This document shows positions 45,364-54,250 of a stretch of DNA of 64,000 bases, piece after piece. Position numbers and translations under genes: made by a program. The DNA is taken from positions 1 through 64,000 of the forward strand of contig CAJUDH010000014.1 in assembly GCA_910584845.1 (NCBI GenBank), written 5' to 3'. The first letter of the stretch is position 1; each line of letters opens with the position of its first letter. The DNA is from an uncultured Lachnospiraceae bacterium (GTDB lineage: Bacteria > Bacillota > Clostridia > Lachnospirales > Lachnospiraceae). Below the pieces are notes generated by a model that did not search any database, was not told where the DNA came from, and was given only the letters and a program-made list of their open reading frames with translations.

Positions 45364-46869
45364 CTACCGGCGGTACTGCTCCGGCGTCACCCCATATTCG
45401 TTCCGGAAACTGCGGCAGAAATAAGAGACGCTTCCATAGCCCACCTGCTCACAGATTTCACTGATTTTCATATTCGTCCCCATTAAAAGCTCCCTGGCTT
45501 TTTCCATCCTCACATTTTTGATATATTTATTGATCCCCACCCCTTTTTCCTGGATAAAAATACTGCTTAGGTAATGGGGGGTCCGAAAAGCCTTCTCTGC
45601 CAGAAGGTCCAGGCTTAAAGCTTCCCGGTAATGTTCCTGTATATACTGTTCTGTCAGCGCGATGGTCCTTTTTGGCGAATCCTCTGCCATCTGGAACATT
45701 TGTTCCAGCTCTTCTACCACCTGCCAAATCACCTCTTCCACCCCGGCGAAATTAGAACAGGAATAAACCTGTTCTACCAGCCCGGCCAGCCGCCCCCCGC
45801 CGTCCGGAAGCCCTTTTGCCAGGATTTTCATTAAGCTGGCGCAGACAAAGCAAGTGTAAATATAAGACTGGAAACCGTTATTCCGGCACACTTCCATTAA
45901 ATTTTCCATATTCCTTCTAAGGCTGTAGCCGTCATGGCAGGACACATCCTTTTCTACCGCCTGCAAAAGCTGCCCGTCGCCAGCCTCCGGCATTCCCTGG
46001 CGCGCCTTCTGCCTGCATGGGTACACATAACGGTTTTGATGGAAAAAACGTTCTTCCAGGCTTTTCTCTGCTTTCCGGTAAGCATTCCCCAATTCTTTCC
46101 CGCATCCGATGGGCCCGCTGACGGCAAGGTAACATTTTTTACAAAGTTCCTTCTCAACCACCAGATGGATGCACTTGGCCAGCTCCCTTAGGCGCTCATC
46201 CCCTGCCTCCGGCCCCTTAAGCAGGAATACGCCTTGGGACGGCGTCAGGTCGAGAAAGTCAAAACCGCCTGCGATAACCCCCTTAAACATCCGGTAAAAC
46301 GCCCTCATATCGGAGATTTCATTCCCGAACACATCCTCCTCAAATTCCATCACAATCAGGCTTCTGTATTCCTCCAGAAACCGCAGCCTCCCTTCTTCGT
46401 ACTCCTGGCAGAGCTTTTCATAGGCTACCTGGTTCAAAAGCCGCGCAACCACATAATTTTTTAAAAAGGCAACGTTTTGGCTTTCAGTTTCCCTCTCCCT
46501 CGACAGCCGTTCCCGCACCTGGCCGATGACCCGCTGAAACTCTGCCGGATCCACCGGCTTTAGGATATAATCCACCGCCTGCAGGGAAAGGGCCTGCTTC
46601 ACATATTCAAAATCATCATATCCGCTGAAAAAAATAATCTGCATATCCGGAAATTCTTCCCGCACCCTGGCCGCCAGTTCAATCCCGCTTAAAAACGGCA
46701 TCTTTACGTCCGTCATCAGGATATCTGCCGGCGATTCCGAAAGCCGGGCAAGTGCTTCCTGCCCGTTGGTTGCCTCCCGTATATCAAATTCAAACCCAAA
46801 TTTATCCAGCAGAAAACGTATCCCCATACGCTCTGCATCCTCATCATCGGCAATCATCAACCGAAACAT
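45364..46869 (-). CDS. AraC-type response regulator, YesN type
   Basis: 501 aa. Residues 1-120 are a receiver domain with acidic pair D8-D9, phospho-acceptor D54 (LMTDVKMP) and the conserved Lys in YILKPVD. A long middle region follows, and the last 100 residues are an AraC helix-turn-helix pair (LSLDLLAEKAFRTPHYLSSI; ISEICEQVGYGSVSYF). Partner of the YesM-type kinase; likely activates the operon at 43436 and perhaps the GH13 gene upstream. The ribosome site is weak. Confidence 0.92.
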   Translation of the reverse strand: MFRLMIADDEDAERMGIRFLLDKFGFEFDIREATNGQEALARLSESPADILMTDVKMPFLSGIELAARVREEFPDMQIIFFSGYDDFEYVKQALSLQAVDYILKPVDPAEFQRVIGQVRERLSRERETESQNVAFLKNYVVARLLNQVAYEKLCQEYEEGRLRFLEEYRSLIVMEFEEDVFGNEISDMRAFYRMFKGVIAGGFDFLDLTPSQGVFLLKGPEAGDERLRELAKCIHLVVEKELCKKCYLAVSGPIGCGKELGNAYRKAEKSLEERFFHQNRYVYPCRQKARQGMPEAGDGQLLQAVEKDVSCHDGYSLRRNMENLMEVCRNNGFQSYIYTCFVCASLMKILAKGLPDGGGRLAGLVEQVYSCSNFAGVEEVIWQVVEELEQMFQMAEDSPKRTIALTEQYIQEHYREALSLDLLAEKAFRTPHYLSSIFIQEKGVGINKYIKNVRMEKARELLMGTNMKISEICEQVGYGSVSYFCRSFRNEYGVTPEQYRR

Positions 46870-46906
46870 TTTTGCCTACGGCCCCCTTTTCGCCAACGGT
46901 TTCGCC

Positions 46907-48607
46907 CTACCCCTTTTTTGCCAGATACATCCGGGCTTCATACGGCCGCAATATTCCGGCCTCCTCCGGACCGGGCCCGGCCCCCGCATCCTCATAATTC
47001 CCGATTAAAAGAGTTTCTTTTTCCCAGCTTGCAATCAGGTTGCATTTTGCCGGCTCCCCGAAGAAATTGCACAACACCAGCAGACGGTGCCCCTCATCCT
47101 CCCTCAGATAAGCGAACACCTTCTCATCCTCTTCCAGCAAAAGCTTAAACCGCCCGTCCGTCAGCACCGGATACCCTTTGCGCAAAGCTACCAGCTTCCG
47201 GTAATACTCAAACACCGACCCTGGGACGCCCACCTGGTTTGCGGCATTTATATCCCGGTAATTCGGGTTCACCCGGATCCATGGCTCCCCGTTTGTAAAC
47301 CCGGCATTTTCACTGCCGTCCCACTGCATGGGGGTCCGGGCATTATCCCTGCCTTTTGCATAGATGGATGCCATGACTTCTTCTTCCCGGTACCCTGCTT
47401 GTACCCGCTCCCGGTACATATTCCGGGTTTCAATATCCCGGTAATCTTCTATGGGGTATTTCACATTGGTCATCCCCAGCTCTTCCCCCTGGTAGATATA
47501 AGGCGTCCCCTGCATCCCGTGGAGCAGCGTTGCTAACATTTTTGCCGACTCTGCCCGGTACTTGCCGTCATCCCCCCACCGGGATACAATCCGGGGCAAA
47601 TCATGGTTATCCCAAAACAAGCTGTTCCAGCCGCAGCCATAAAGGCTGACTTGCCAGCGGTTCAAAACCTCCTTCAGCTTCAAAAACGGCAACGGTGCCA
47701 AATCCCATTTCTGCTTCCCTTCCTGCTTGTCCAGTTCGATATGCTCAAACTGGAACACCATAGAAAATTCGCTTCCGTCCGGGCAGCTATAGAGCTTGGC
47801 AAGCTCCGGGGACGCGCCCCATGCTTCCCCTACGGTAACCAGGTCCCCTTTTTGAAAAGTTTCCCGGCTTAACTCCCGGATATAGGTGTGGAGCATAGGG
47901 CCATTTCCGGTAATTTTCTCATCCGGGGCTTTGGCGATCTGGTCAATTACATCCAGGCGGAAACCGCCCACCCCTTTCTCCATCCACCAGCCGATCATTT
48001 CATATATTTCCTGGCGCACTTTAGGGTTGTCCCAGTTTAAGTCCGGCTGCCTTACCGAAAACTGGTGAAAATAATATTGCCCCAGCTGCGGCACCCATTC
48101 CCAGGCCGATCCGCCAAAACATGCCCGCATATCATTGGGCGGCGCCCCCGGCTCCCCATCCCTCCACACATAATAATCATGGTAGGGGTTGTCCTTCCCC
48201 GACTTTGCCTCCAAAAACCAAGGATGCTCGTCAGAGGTATGGTTCAGGACCAGGTCCATGATAATACGTATGCCATGTTCCCCTGCTTTTGCAATCAACT
48301 GTTCCATGTCTTCAAGGCTTCCGAACATAGGGTCGATGTCCTGGTAATCGGAAATATCATACCCATTGTCATCCTGGGGCGATTTGCACACCGGTGAAAG
48401 CCACACCGCATCCACCCCCAGCGCCTCTAGGTAATCTAACCGCCGGATAATCCCCTGCAGGTCCCCGATGCCGTCCCCATTGCTGTCCTGGAAACTCCGG
48501 GGGTAGATCTGGTAAATCACGGCGTCCTTCCACCATTTCCTGCCGGAGCCAAGCCCTCCCGGTATCCCCCCTTTCTGCCCTGCCTTCTGCCAATCTCCTT
48601 GTCCCAT
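46907..48607 (-). CDS. GH13 oligo-1,6-glucosidase (dextran glucosidase type)
   Basis: 566 aa, no signal peptide, so cytoplasmic. Family 13 regions: DLVLNHTS (118-125), nucleophile Asp219 in GGFRLDVI, acid/base Glu261 in VTVGEAW, and Asp336 in WDNHD. Val220 right after the nucleophile is the residue linked to alpha-1,6 specificity in oligo-1,6-glucosidases and yeast isomaltase (maltases have Ala or Thr). It would cut imported isomalto-oligosaccharides to glucose. ATG 48607 follows AGGAG; the frame has another Met eight codons earlier. First gene of the regulatory unit, followed by the response regulator. Confidence 0.92.
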   Translation of the reverse strand: MGQGDWQKAGQKGGIPGGLGSGRKWWKDAVIYQIYPRSFQDSNGDGIGDLQGIIRRLDYLEALGVDAVWLSPVCKSPQDDNGYDISDYQDIDPMFGSLEDMEQLIAKAGEHGIRIIMDLVLNHTSDEHPWFLEAKSGKDNPYHDYYVWRDGEPGAPPNDMRACFGGSAWEWVPQLGQYYFHQFSVRQPDLNWDNPKVRQEIYEMIGWWMEKGVGGFRLDVIDQIAKAPDEKITGNGPMLHTYIRELSRETFQKGDLVTVGEAWGASPELAKLYSCPDGSEFSMVFQFEHIELDKQEGKQKWDLAPLPFLKLKEVLNRWQVSLYGCGWNSLFWDNHDLPRIVSRWGDDGKYRAESAKMLATLLHGMQGTPYIYQGEELGMTNVKYPIEDYRDIETRNMYRERVQAGYREEEVMASIYAKGRDNARTPMQWDGSENAGFTNGEPWIRVNPNYRDINAANQVGVPGSVFEYYRKLVALRKGYPVLTDGRFKLLLEEDEKVFAYLREDEGHRLLVLCNFFGEPAKCNLIASWEKETLLIGNYEDAGAGPGPEEAGILRPYEARMYLAKKG

Positions 48608-48844
48608 ATCCCTTTCTCCTTTCTTTTCCATAGCTGTTTTTATCCTTCAGGCTTGCCCTCGCCTTTATTTTCATGGAATGCTTGCCGGCTTTTTTCTGCG
48701 ACGGCCATTCCCTTCTATTCTAAAAAAATTTCTTGTATCTGTATAGGATAATTTTTACTGATTTATATTAATTTTTCTTTTCCATGCAAATCTACGGCGC
48801 AAAACCTATGCCCCCAGGCCGCGGGGTATCCCACAAAATTACTT

Positions 48845-49288
48845 TTGAAATCCTATTCCATCGGGAAAGCCCTCGTAATCGACTGCCGCAGGCTAAAAGA
48901 GGGTGAACCCATCACCATGGACCATATACGGGCATATGGAAAGAAAGCAGGCAATGCCGATTTTCTGCTTTTGAACCTTGGCTGGGACAAACGTTGGGGA
49001 ACCGCCTCCTACTTTGGCGACTATCCCTGTGTCGATGAGGAAGTCCTGGACTATATCATTCAAGGGGATTATAAAGGAATTGGCTTTGACGTCATCGGGC
49101 TGGACCCCATTGCCGACGGGAACCTGACAAGACACAAAAAATTATTCTGAAACTGTGATATTGTAAACATAGAAAACCTGAAAAACCTTGACTTATGTGG
49201 GAGCGGCCTGTTCTGGTTTGGCTGTTACCCTCTAAAGATTGGCCACGGTGACGGATCCCCCGTCCGGGCGGCCGCATGGTTTGAATAG
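48845..49288 (+). pseudogene. Cyclase-family (kynurenine formamidase-like) remnant
   Basis: The C-terminal half of a cyclase-family hydrolase: FLLLNLGWDKRWG, YFGDYPCVDEEVLDYI, KGIGFDVIGLDPIAD, then an in-frame TGA at 49148, and beyond it the normal continuation DIVNIENLKNLDL and PLKIGHGDGSPVRA to 49288. The N-terminal half with the metal-binding HxGTHxD-type motif is missing. So it is doubly broken. Confidence 0.75.
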
Positions 49289-49337
49289 GGCGTCCCGTTT
49301 GGCGGGCGGCCGAAACATACCGGCCTTGTGCCCTTTC

Positions 49338-49390
49338 GCCCTTCCCCCTCCGAAGCCCCTCAGCCTATGGGGCCGGAACCGGGGAAGGGC
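49338..49390. repeat. Long GC-rich inverted repeat
   Basis: GCCCTTCCCC (49338-49347) pairs with GGGGAAGGGC (49381-49390), with inner GCCCC/GGGGC (49355-49359/49369-49373). It lies past the stop of the minus-strand lipoprotein gene. No T run follows, so it may be an mRNA 3' stabiliser rather than a terminator. Confidence 0.5.
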
Positions 49391-49450
49391 TTCCTCAAAC
49401 CAGGGCCGGCTGCACCCAGTATTTCCTCCGGCCCCGTCTGCCAGGCCCGG

Positions 49451-50764
49451 TTATCCTAAAGAAAGCTCCTCTTTCAGCTTTTCAAAGCTCATAACCGGCT
49501 CTAGCGGTTCATATCCCCCCACATCATAGGATGCGCACTCTTCTTCGGTAGCCTCGATGCCATTGACATAATTCACCCCGTACTTCCCGAAGGAACCCAT
49601 TTCCTCTTCGTCCAAAATGCCGTTGCGGTTGGAATCGTCAAAATTATAGGTTTCAACCTGCACAACCGCATCCATGGAATGGCCCTTTCCTACCGTCATA
49701 TAAGTAGTGTACAGGACCGCCCCCGCATAGTCGGAATTGTAATTCCTCAAACTGTTCTTTCCGGGAGAATACTCATAGCCGGCATTTCCCATGGCGCCGT
49801 ATGGCCAGCGGTCCATCAGGGTATACACCCGCCCTTTATCATAGGTATAAAGGCTGGTATAATAACCGCGGGCACCGGCCACCAGTTCCGGAATATCGTC
49901 CCCGTCAAAATCGATCAGCCCATATTCCATTTCCGCCGTGCCCTCCAGCTGGCACAGCCGGCTAACCGCCTCATAGGCATCCTGCCAGCCGGCAAACTTC
50001 CCATTCCGCTTCCCGCCTGCAAGGAAATCCCGGATCCCGAATATAGACAGGGGATCCACCTGGGCAGTTAAGGTTTCCGACAGCTGCTTCTGGGGCATAA
50101 AGCAGGTTTCATAATCTTCCCCGTCCTCACAATGCCCATAATAAACGGCGGCAAAACGGGTACCGCCATAGGTTGCCACCAATACAATATCTGTATGGTT
50201 ATCATAGTTTATATCATAAAAGGATACGGCATCCAGGCTGTCGAACCCCAGGCCGGCCAACCGGTCCGGAACGTAGCCTTTTATGTCGGTTAAAACCGTC
50301 CCGTCTTGGATAATCTGCATATAAAAATCTTGGCCGTCCTGGGAGGGCCCATAAGGGACAAACCAAACCTTGCCGTCATATTCGCTTAACTCCACCTCAA
50401 AAGCCTGCCCGGCAATACAGCCCTCCCCGAATTTGCTTTTTATGGCTTCTTCTTCCTGGGCTGTTTTTCCTGTATGTACCCCTTTGTTTCCGTCCCCCCT
50501 TTCCACCGTCCCTTCCGGCCCTGTTTGACCCTCCGCCTTACCGGCCTCATCTGCCCCTTCCGGCTTTGCCCTTTCCCCGGCCTCTGCCCCGCCCTCCTCC
50601 AAATCCAATGATATTTCCACCTGGCTCTCATGCCTGCCAGCCTGGGAAAACCCGTCGCCGCCGGTTTCCCCAGGCTGCCCACATGCCGTAAATATCCCCG
50701 CCACAAGCGTCACAGAAAGGGCTGCCGCGCTTTTTTTGGCCCATCCCTCTTTTTTGTAAAACAT
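49451..50764 (-). CDS. Lipoprotein with FG-GAP/VCBS-like Asp-rich repeats
   Basis: 437 aa. A lipoprotein signal ends in FTAC, with the lipidated Cys near residue 27, followed by a long charged low-complexity linker. The folded part has DINYDNHTDIVLVATYGG and DFDGDDIPELVAGARGYY, the D-x-D/N-x-D calcium-binding loops of FG-GAP-type blades. Function unknown; such surface lipoproteins are common in Lachnospiraceae. ATG 50764 follows GGGAGG; the frame is open further upstream into kptA but without a site. Confidence 0.7.
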   Translation of the reverse strand: MFYKKEGWAKKSAAALSVTLVAGIFTACGQPGETGGDGFSQAGRHESQVEISLDLEEGGAEAGERAKPEGADEAGKAEGQTGPEGTVERGDGNKGVHTGKTAQEEEAIKSKFGEGCIAGQAFEVELSEYDGKVWFVPYGPSQDGQDFYMQIIQDGTVLTDIKGYVPDRLAGLGFDSLDAVSFYDINYDNHTDIVLVATYGGTRFAAVYYGHCEDGEDYETCFMPQKQLSETLTAQVDPLSIFGIRDFLAGGKRNGKFAGWQDAYEAVSRLCQLEGTAEMEYGLIDFDGDDIPELVAGARGYYTSLYTYDKGRVYTLMDRWPYGAMGNAGYEYSPGKNSLRNYNSDYAGAVLYTTYMTVGKGHSMDAVVQVETYNFDDSNRNGILDEEEMGSFGKYGVNYVNGIEATEEECASYDVGGYEPLEPVMSFEKLKEELSLG

Positions 50765-50817
50765 GGTACTACCTCCCTTGCCACATACACGCCGGGCGGC
50801 ATCCTTACCCCCACGGT

Positions 50818-51387
50818 TTAACCTTCCGTAATTTCCGTCCTTTTTTCCAAATACTCCACCGGCACGGCTTTTACCAGCCATACCCTGTTTACCGACCGGT
50901 AAAACACATGCCCGTCCCTTCCCATCCGGCCGCTGCTTACCCGGTAAACCACCGGCTTCCCATGGCGGCCCCCCACTTTGGCCGCCGTGTCCGCGTCCCC
51001 GGAAAGGTGGACGTACAGCCTTCCCCTAGGTTCCAGCCCAGTCCGGTCAATGGACTCCACATATTTTTGCCCGGTTCCATGATACAGGTATTCCGGCGGC
51101 TCTGTAACCGGCAGCTCCACATCCACAGGGACGGAATGCCCTTGGTTTGCCCGTATCCGCGACCTGTCGGGGCTGAACGAATAGCGCTGCTTCCCATCGG
51201 TCTTTACAATCTTTTCCAACATCTGCCGGTCAAAGGGCCTTGTCCTTTGCACCCCCCGAACCAGCTGGTCCACATCTGCCCATCCATGCCCGTCCAGTGT
51301 GATTCCGATTGCCTCCGGATGGTGGCGGAGGATCAAGCTGATATATTTGCTTGTACGGTTTAAGTCCTTATTCTCTTTCTTGTCCAT
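50818..51387 (-). CDS. kptA: RNA 2'-phosphotransferase, Tpt1/KptA family
   Basis: 189 aa. Transfers an internal RNA 2'-phosphate to NAD+, giving ADP-ribose 1'',2''-cyclic phosphate. Family marks: SKYISLILRHHPEAIG, DGHGWADVD, the NAD-site YLYHGT, and GDADTAAKVGGRHGKPVVYR. In eukaryotes it finishes tRNA splicing; bacteria have no such splicing, so its substrate here is not known, perhaps damaged or ligated RNA. ATG 51387 follows GGGGGC; GTG/ATG options just upstream are weaker. Confidence 0.93.
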   Translation of the reverse strand: MDKKENKDLNRTSKYISLILRHHPEAIGITLDGHGWADVDQLVRGVQRTRPFDRQMLEKIVKTDGKQRYSFSPDRSRIRANQGHSVPVDVELPVTEPPEYLYHGTGQKYVESIDRTGLEPRGRLYVHLSGDADTAAKVGGRHGKPVVYRVSSGRMGRDGHVFYRSVNRVWLVKAVPVEYLEKRTEITEG

Positions 51388-51426
51388 ATTTGCCCCCATT
51401 TTTTCTTCCGTCGCTGCCCTGTCCCT

Positions 51427-52194
51427 TCATGCACCCTCAACTTCATAAGCCACATACTCATGGCTGAAATGGTAGCCTAATTTTTCTGCCAAAGCCACAG
51501 ACCACTTGTTTTGGGCATCCCAGCTGGGGTACCACCCCCGCTTCAAACATTCCAGGATCAACTTGGCCCCGCAAATATAGGCAAGCCCATTCCTCCGGCA
51601 ATCTTTTCTGGTATCAATTTCCACTTCTATCCCCCCTGGATAGCCGCTGTAAGAGGATGCACCGGAAACCGGTTCCCCTTTCCATAAGATTACAGCCCCC
51701 AGGCCATACTGCCGGTATCGGCCATAGCTTTCGTATTGGGACACCCAGTCCCTGCACCATCCGATTTCCCTGCAACGCCAAAACAGCGTTTCGTCTATCA
51801 TTTTCAATGTATATCCCCGGGGCAGCCCTTCCACTACAGCCTGCAATTTATCCCAGTCAAAAACATCCGGCTCTTTCTTTGTCGCATAGCGCAAAACCTT
51901 TTTTGCTTTTTCTCGGAAAAGGCCCTCGATCACCCCGGCCCATGCTTCCTGTTGCGGGACCAGGATCCGGAAACCTTCTTTGCACCCGGTTGGCACATAG
52001 CCGGCCAGTTCACGGTTTGGCTCTCCTGCCAGAAAGCAGAAATCCCCCAACATACACATGGCGGAAGCCGGGTTTTCCAAGGAATCTGCATAAACTTTCC
52101 CCATTACGCCCTGCAAACAGGACCAGATTATGGTTTCCTGCCACCCGTCAAACAAGGGGGCGGCTTTTTCCGTCTGCCTTACTTCAAAAATCAT
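51427..52194 (-). CDS. GNAT family acetyltransferase
   Basis: 255 aa. The C-terminal half matches GNAT enzymes of the PF12746-like group: GASSYSGYPGGIEVEIDT, then CRRNGLAYICGAKLILECL as the acetyl-CoA loop and AEKLGYHFSHEYVAYEV at the end. The N-terminal half is an extra helical domain typical of that group. Substrate unknown. ATG 52194 overlaps the tatD stop, so the two are coupled. Confidence 0.8.
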   Translation of the reverse strand: MIFEVRQTEKAAPLFDGWQETIIWSCLQGVMGKVYADSLENPASAMCMLGDFCFLAGEPNRELAGYVPTGCKEGFRILVPQQEAWAGVIEGLFREKAKKVLRYATKKEPDVFDWDKLQAVVEGLPRGYTLKMIDETLFWRCREIGWCRDWVSQYESYGRYRQYGLGAVILWKGEPVSGASSYSGYPGGIEVEIDTRKDCRRNGLAYICGAKLILECLKRGWYPSWDAQNKWSVALAEKLGYHFSHEYVAYEVEGA

Positions 52195-52985
52195 GTAGCC
52201 TCCCTTACGATCCCGAAAATCCTCTCAGTATTCTGTTTTGCGTGGAAAATCAGCTCTTCTTCCGCCACTTTCCTATATTTTGCCACCTCCCTGGCCACAT
52301 ACACAATGTTTTCCGGCACGTTGATCCTGCTTAAGCCCGGTACGTTCCGGGGCGTCAGATAAGGGGCGTCTGTCTCAATCAATATCCGGTCTAAGGGGAT
52401 TATTTTCACGGCTTCCCGAAGCCCTCCCCCCCTCCGGTCATCGCAGATCCATCCGGTGACCCCAATGGAAAAACCCATGGATAAATACAGCTCCAGCGTC
52501 TTTTGATCCCCGGTGAAGCAATGGACCACCGACTTCCGGCAAATATCCGGGTGCCTTTTCATCCTCTTGGCAAACTCCTGTGCCGCAGACCTTTCATGTA
52601 AAAACAATGGCTTGCCAAGGCGCTCTGCCAGCACAATATGCTTTTCCAGGCAACGGATCTGGTTCTCCTTAGAGGAAAACATCCGGTCAAAGTCAAGGCC
52701 GCATTCCCCAACCGCCACAATCCGGCTATTGCCGGTGACCAGCCGCTCAATCTGGTCAAAATCCTCTTTCCTTGCCGAATCCGCATTGTGGGGATGGATC
52801 CCCGCGGTCCCGTAAGCGTCATGGATCCTCACAAACCCGTCAATCTGCTGGTTCTCCCGGCGGTCCGTGCCGGTGAGGATACAACAGACCCCGGCCCCCG
52901 CCGCTTTGTCCAGGACCGCCTCCGGATCCGGGAACTGTTTACAAAATAAATTCAGCCCAATATCATAATATGTTATGTTTTGCAT
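52191..52985 (-). CDS. TatD family metal-dependent hydrolase
   Basis: 264 aa. A TIM-barrel deoxyribonuclease-like enzyme. Metal-binding residues lie in GECGLDFD, LHERSAA, HCFTGD and TDAPYLTPR; the usual first HxH at strand one is replaced by YDIGLNLF, as in the YcfH-divergent subgroup, so activity may differ from E. coli TatD. The start is ATG 52985 with AGGATAT upstream; the open frame reaches 53087. Overlaps the GNAT gene by four bases. Confidence 0.88.
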   Translation of the reverse strand: MQNITYYDIGLNLFCKQFPDPEAVLDKAAGAGVCCILTGTDRRENQQIDGFVRIHDAYGTAGIHPHNADSARKEDFDQIERLVTGNSRIVAVGECGLDFDRMFSSKENQIRCLEKHIVLAERLGKPLFLHERSAAQEFAKRMKRHPDICRKSVVHCFTGDQKTLELYLSMGFSIGVTGWICDDRRGGGLREAVKIIPLDRILIETDAPYLTPRNVPGLSRINVPENIVYVAREVAKYRKVAEEELIFHAKQNTERIFGIVREAT

Positions 52986-53067
52986 ATATCCTATCCGCCC
53001 TTTCCCAAAAGCAGCCATGGCACCACCGGTTGCCATGGCCTGCCACCCCGTTGCCTTACCCTCCCCT

Positions 53068-53427
53068 TTAACGTACCTCCGCCCCAAAAGGCATCAGCGC
53101 CAGTTTTGCCAGCTTGAAATATTGCAGGCCAAAAGGGATCCCCACCAAAGTCATACAAAGCAAAACCCCAAGCACCAGATGTTCCAGCGCCAAGGGCAGC
53201 CCGGAAATCAAAAGCCAGATTACGTTCAGGAGAAATGAACCCGCCCCACCGCCGTAAGACACTTCCCTCCCAAAAGGGAAGAAACTAAGGGCCGCAAGCT
53301 TAAAGCACTGCAGGCCCACCGGAATCCCGATCACTGTAATACACCAAAAGCATCCGGCCAGGCACCAGCTTAAGCCGCTGATAAAACCTCCAAAAATAAA
53401 CCAGACTACATTTCCCAGACATCCCAT
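53068..53427 (-). CDS. yccF: YccF family membrane protein
   Basis: 119 aa with two copies of the YccF unit: GNVVWFIFGGFISGLSW with GIPVGLQCFKLAALSFFPFG, and LNVIWLLISGLPLALEH with GIPFGLQYFKLAKLALMPFG. Four membrane segments are predicted. Function unknown. GGAGGAG precedes ATG 53427. First gene of a run into tatD and the GNAT gene. Confidence 0.92.
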   Translation of the reverse strand: MGCLGNVVWFIFGGFISGLSWCLAGCFWCITVIGIPVGLQCFKLAALSFFPFGREVSYGGGAGSFLLNVIWLLISGLPLALEHLVLGVLLCMTLVGIPFGLQYFKLAKLALMPFGAEVR

Positions 53428-53655
53428 ATCCTCTGTCTCCTCCTTATTTTCTTCCGGAACACCGTTTCAAACGATGCCGGATTCTTATAGTATATTCTTT
53501 TCGAAATGAGAACTTCCTATGCTGGCTCTTTTTCCCTCCCCCGTCTTTTTATTATCCCATATCCTGCCTGTTTTTTCAATTCCTTTCTTGCGCCTTGTGG
53601 AATTTGGCCCTGTTGGAAACCGGCGGCTGAGAACTTATCCTTTTTCCTTTTCCTC

Positions 53656-53706
53656 TTGACATTAGTACGAAATCATACTATAATTCGTTGTATGATTTCG
53701 TACTAA
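53656..53706 (+). promoter_or_regulatory. marR-MATE promoter with a large palindromic operator
   Basis: TTGACA (53656-53661) and TATAAT (53679-53684) with exactly 17 bases between. The spacer itself, 53662-53678, is one arm of a perfect 17-base inverted repeat whose other arm is 53690-53706 (core TAGTACGAAATCATAC). A protein on it would block the -10, spacer and start site, the layout of MarR autorepression. Confidence 0.85.
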
Positions 53707-53799
53707 ACACGTTGCCGGATCCGGTTGGGGTGCCCCCTGCGTAGCCGGTTTGGCCGGACAGGCCACATCAGCAAGATTTAAGCCAAAAGGAGATTCCTT

Positions 53800-54237
53800 A
53801 TGAATTATGACCTTTCCAAAATAATGAAACGCCACAACCATTTATGCAGCGAAATTGAAGCCGTATACCACGAAATGTCTTTAAAGCTGGGGCTGTCGGA
53901 CAGCGCCATGATTATCCTCTATACCCTATATGACAACGGGGAGGACTGCCTGCTGCAAGACATCTGCCGCCGCTCCGGGCTTAGCAAACAGACCGTAAAC
54001 TCCGCCATCCGCAAGCTGGAGGCCGAAGGCGTCTTGTATCTGGAGCCTGTAGGCCCCAAAGCCAAAAATGCCTGCCTGACCGAAACGGGGAAACGGTTGG
54101 CCAAACAGACGGCCGGGCGGGTCCTACAAATCGAAAATGAGATTTTTGCATCCTGGCCTTACGAAAACGTGCAAAAATATCTGGAATTAACAGAAGCTTT
54201 CCTCCTTGCCCTAAAGGACAAGGCGAAAAGCCTATGA
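53800..54237 (+). CDS. MarR family regulator
   Basis: 145 aa. Winged helix-turn-helix with CLLQDICRRSGLSKQTVNSA and IRKLEAEGVLYLEPVG followed by the wing (KNACLTETGKRLA). Likely binds the palindrome at 53662-53706 and represses itself and the downstream pump until a drug or metabolite binds. AGGAG lies before ATG 53800. The MATE gene starts 13 bases after its stop. Confidence 0.92.
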   Translation: MNYDLSKIMKRHNHLCSEIEAVYHEMSLKLGLSDSAMIILYTLYDNGEDCLLQDICRRSGLSKQTVNSAIRKLEAEGVLYLEPVGPKAKNACLTETGKRLAKQTAGRVLQIENEIFASWPYENVQKYLELTEAFLLALKDKAKSL

Positions 54238-54250
54238 AACGGAGGGTACT

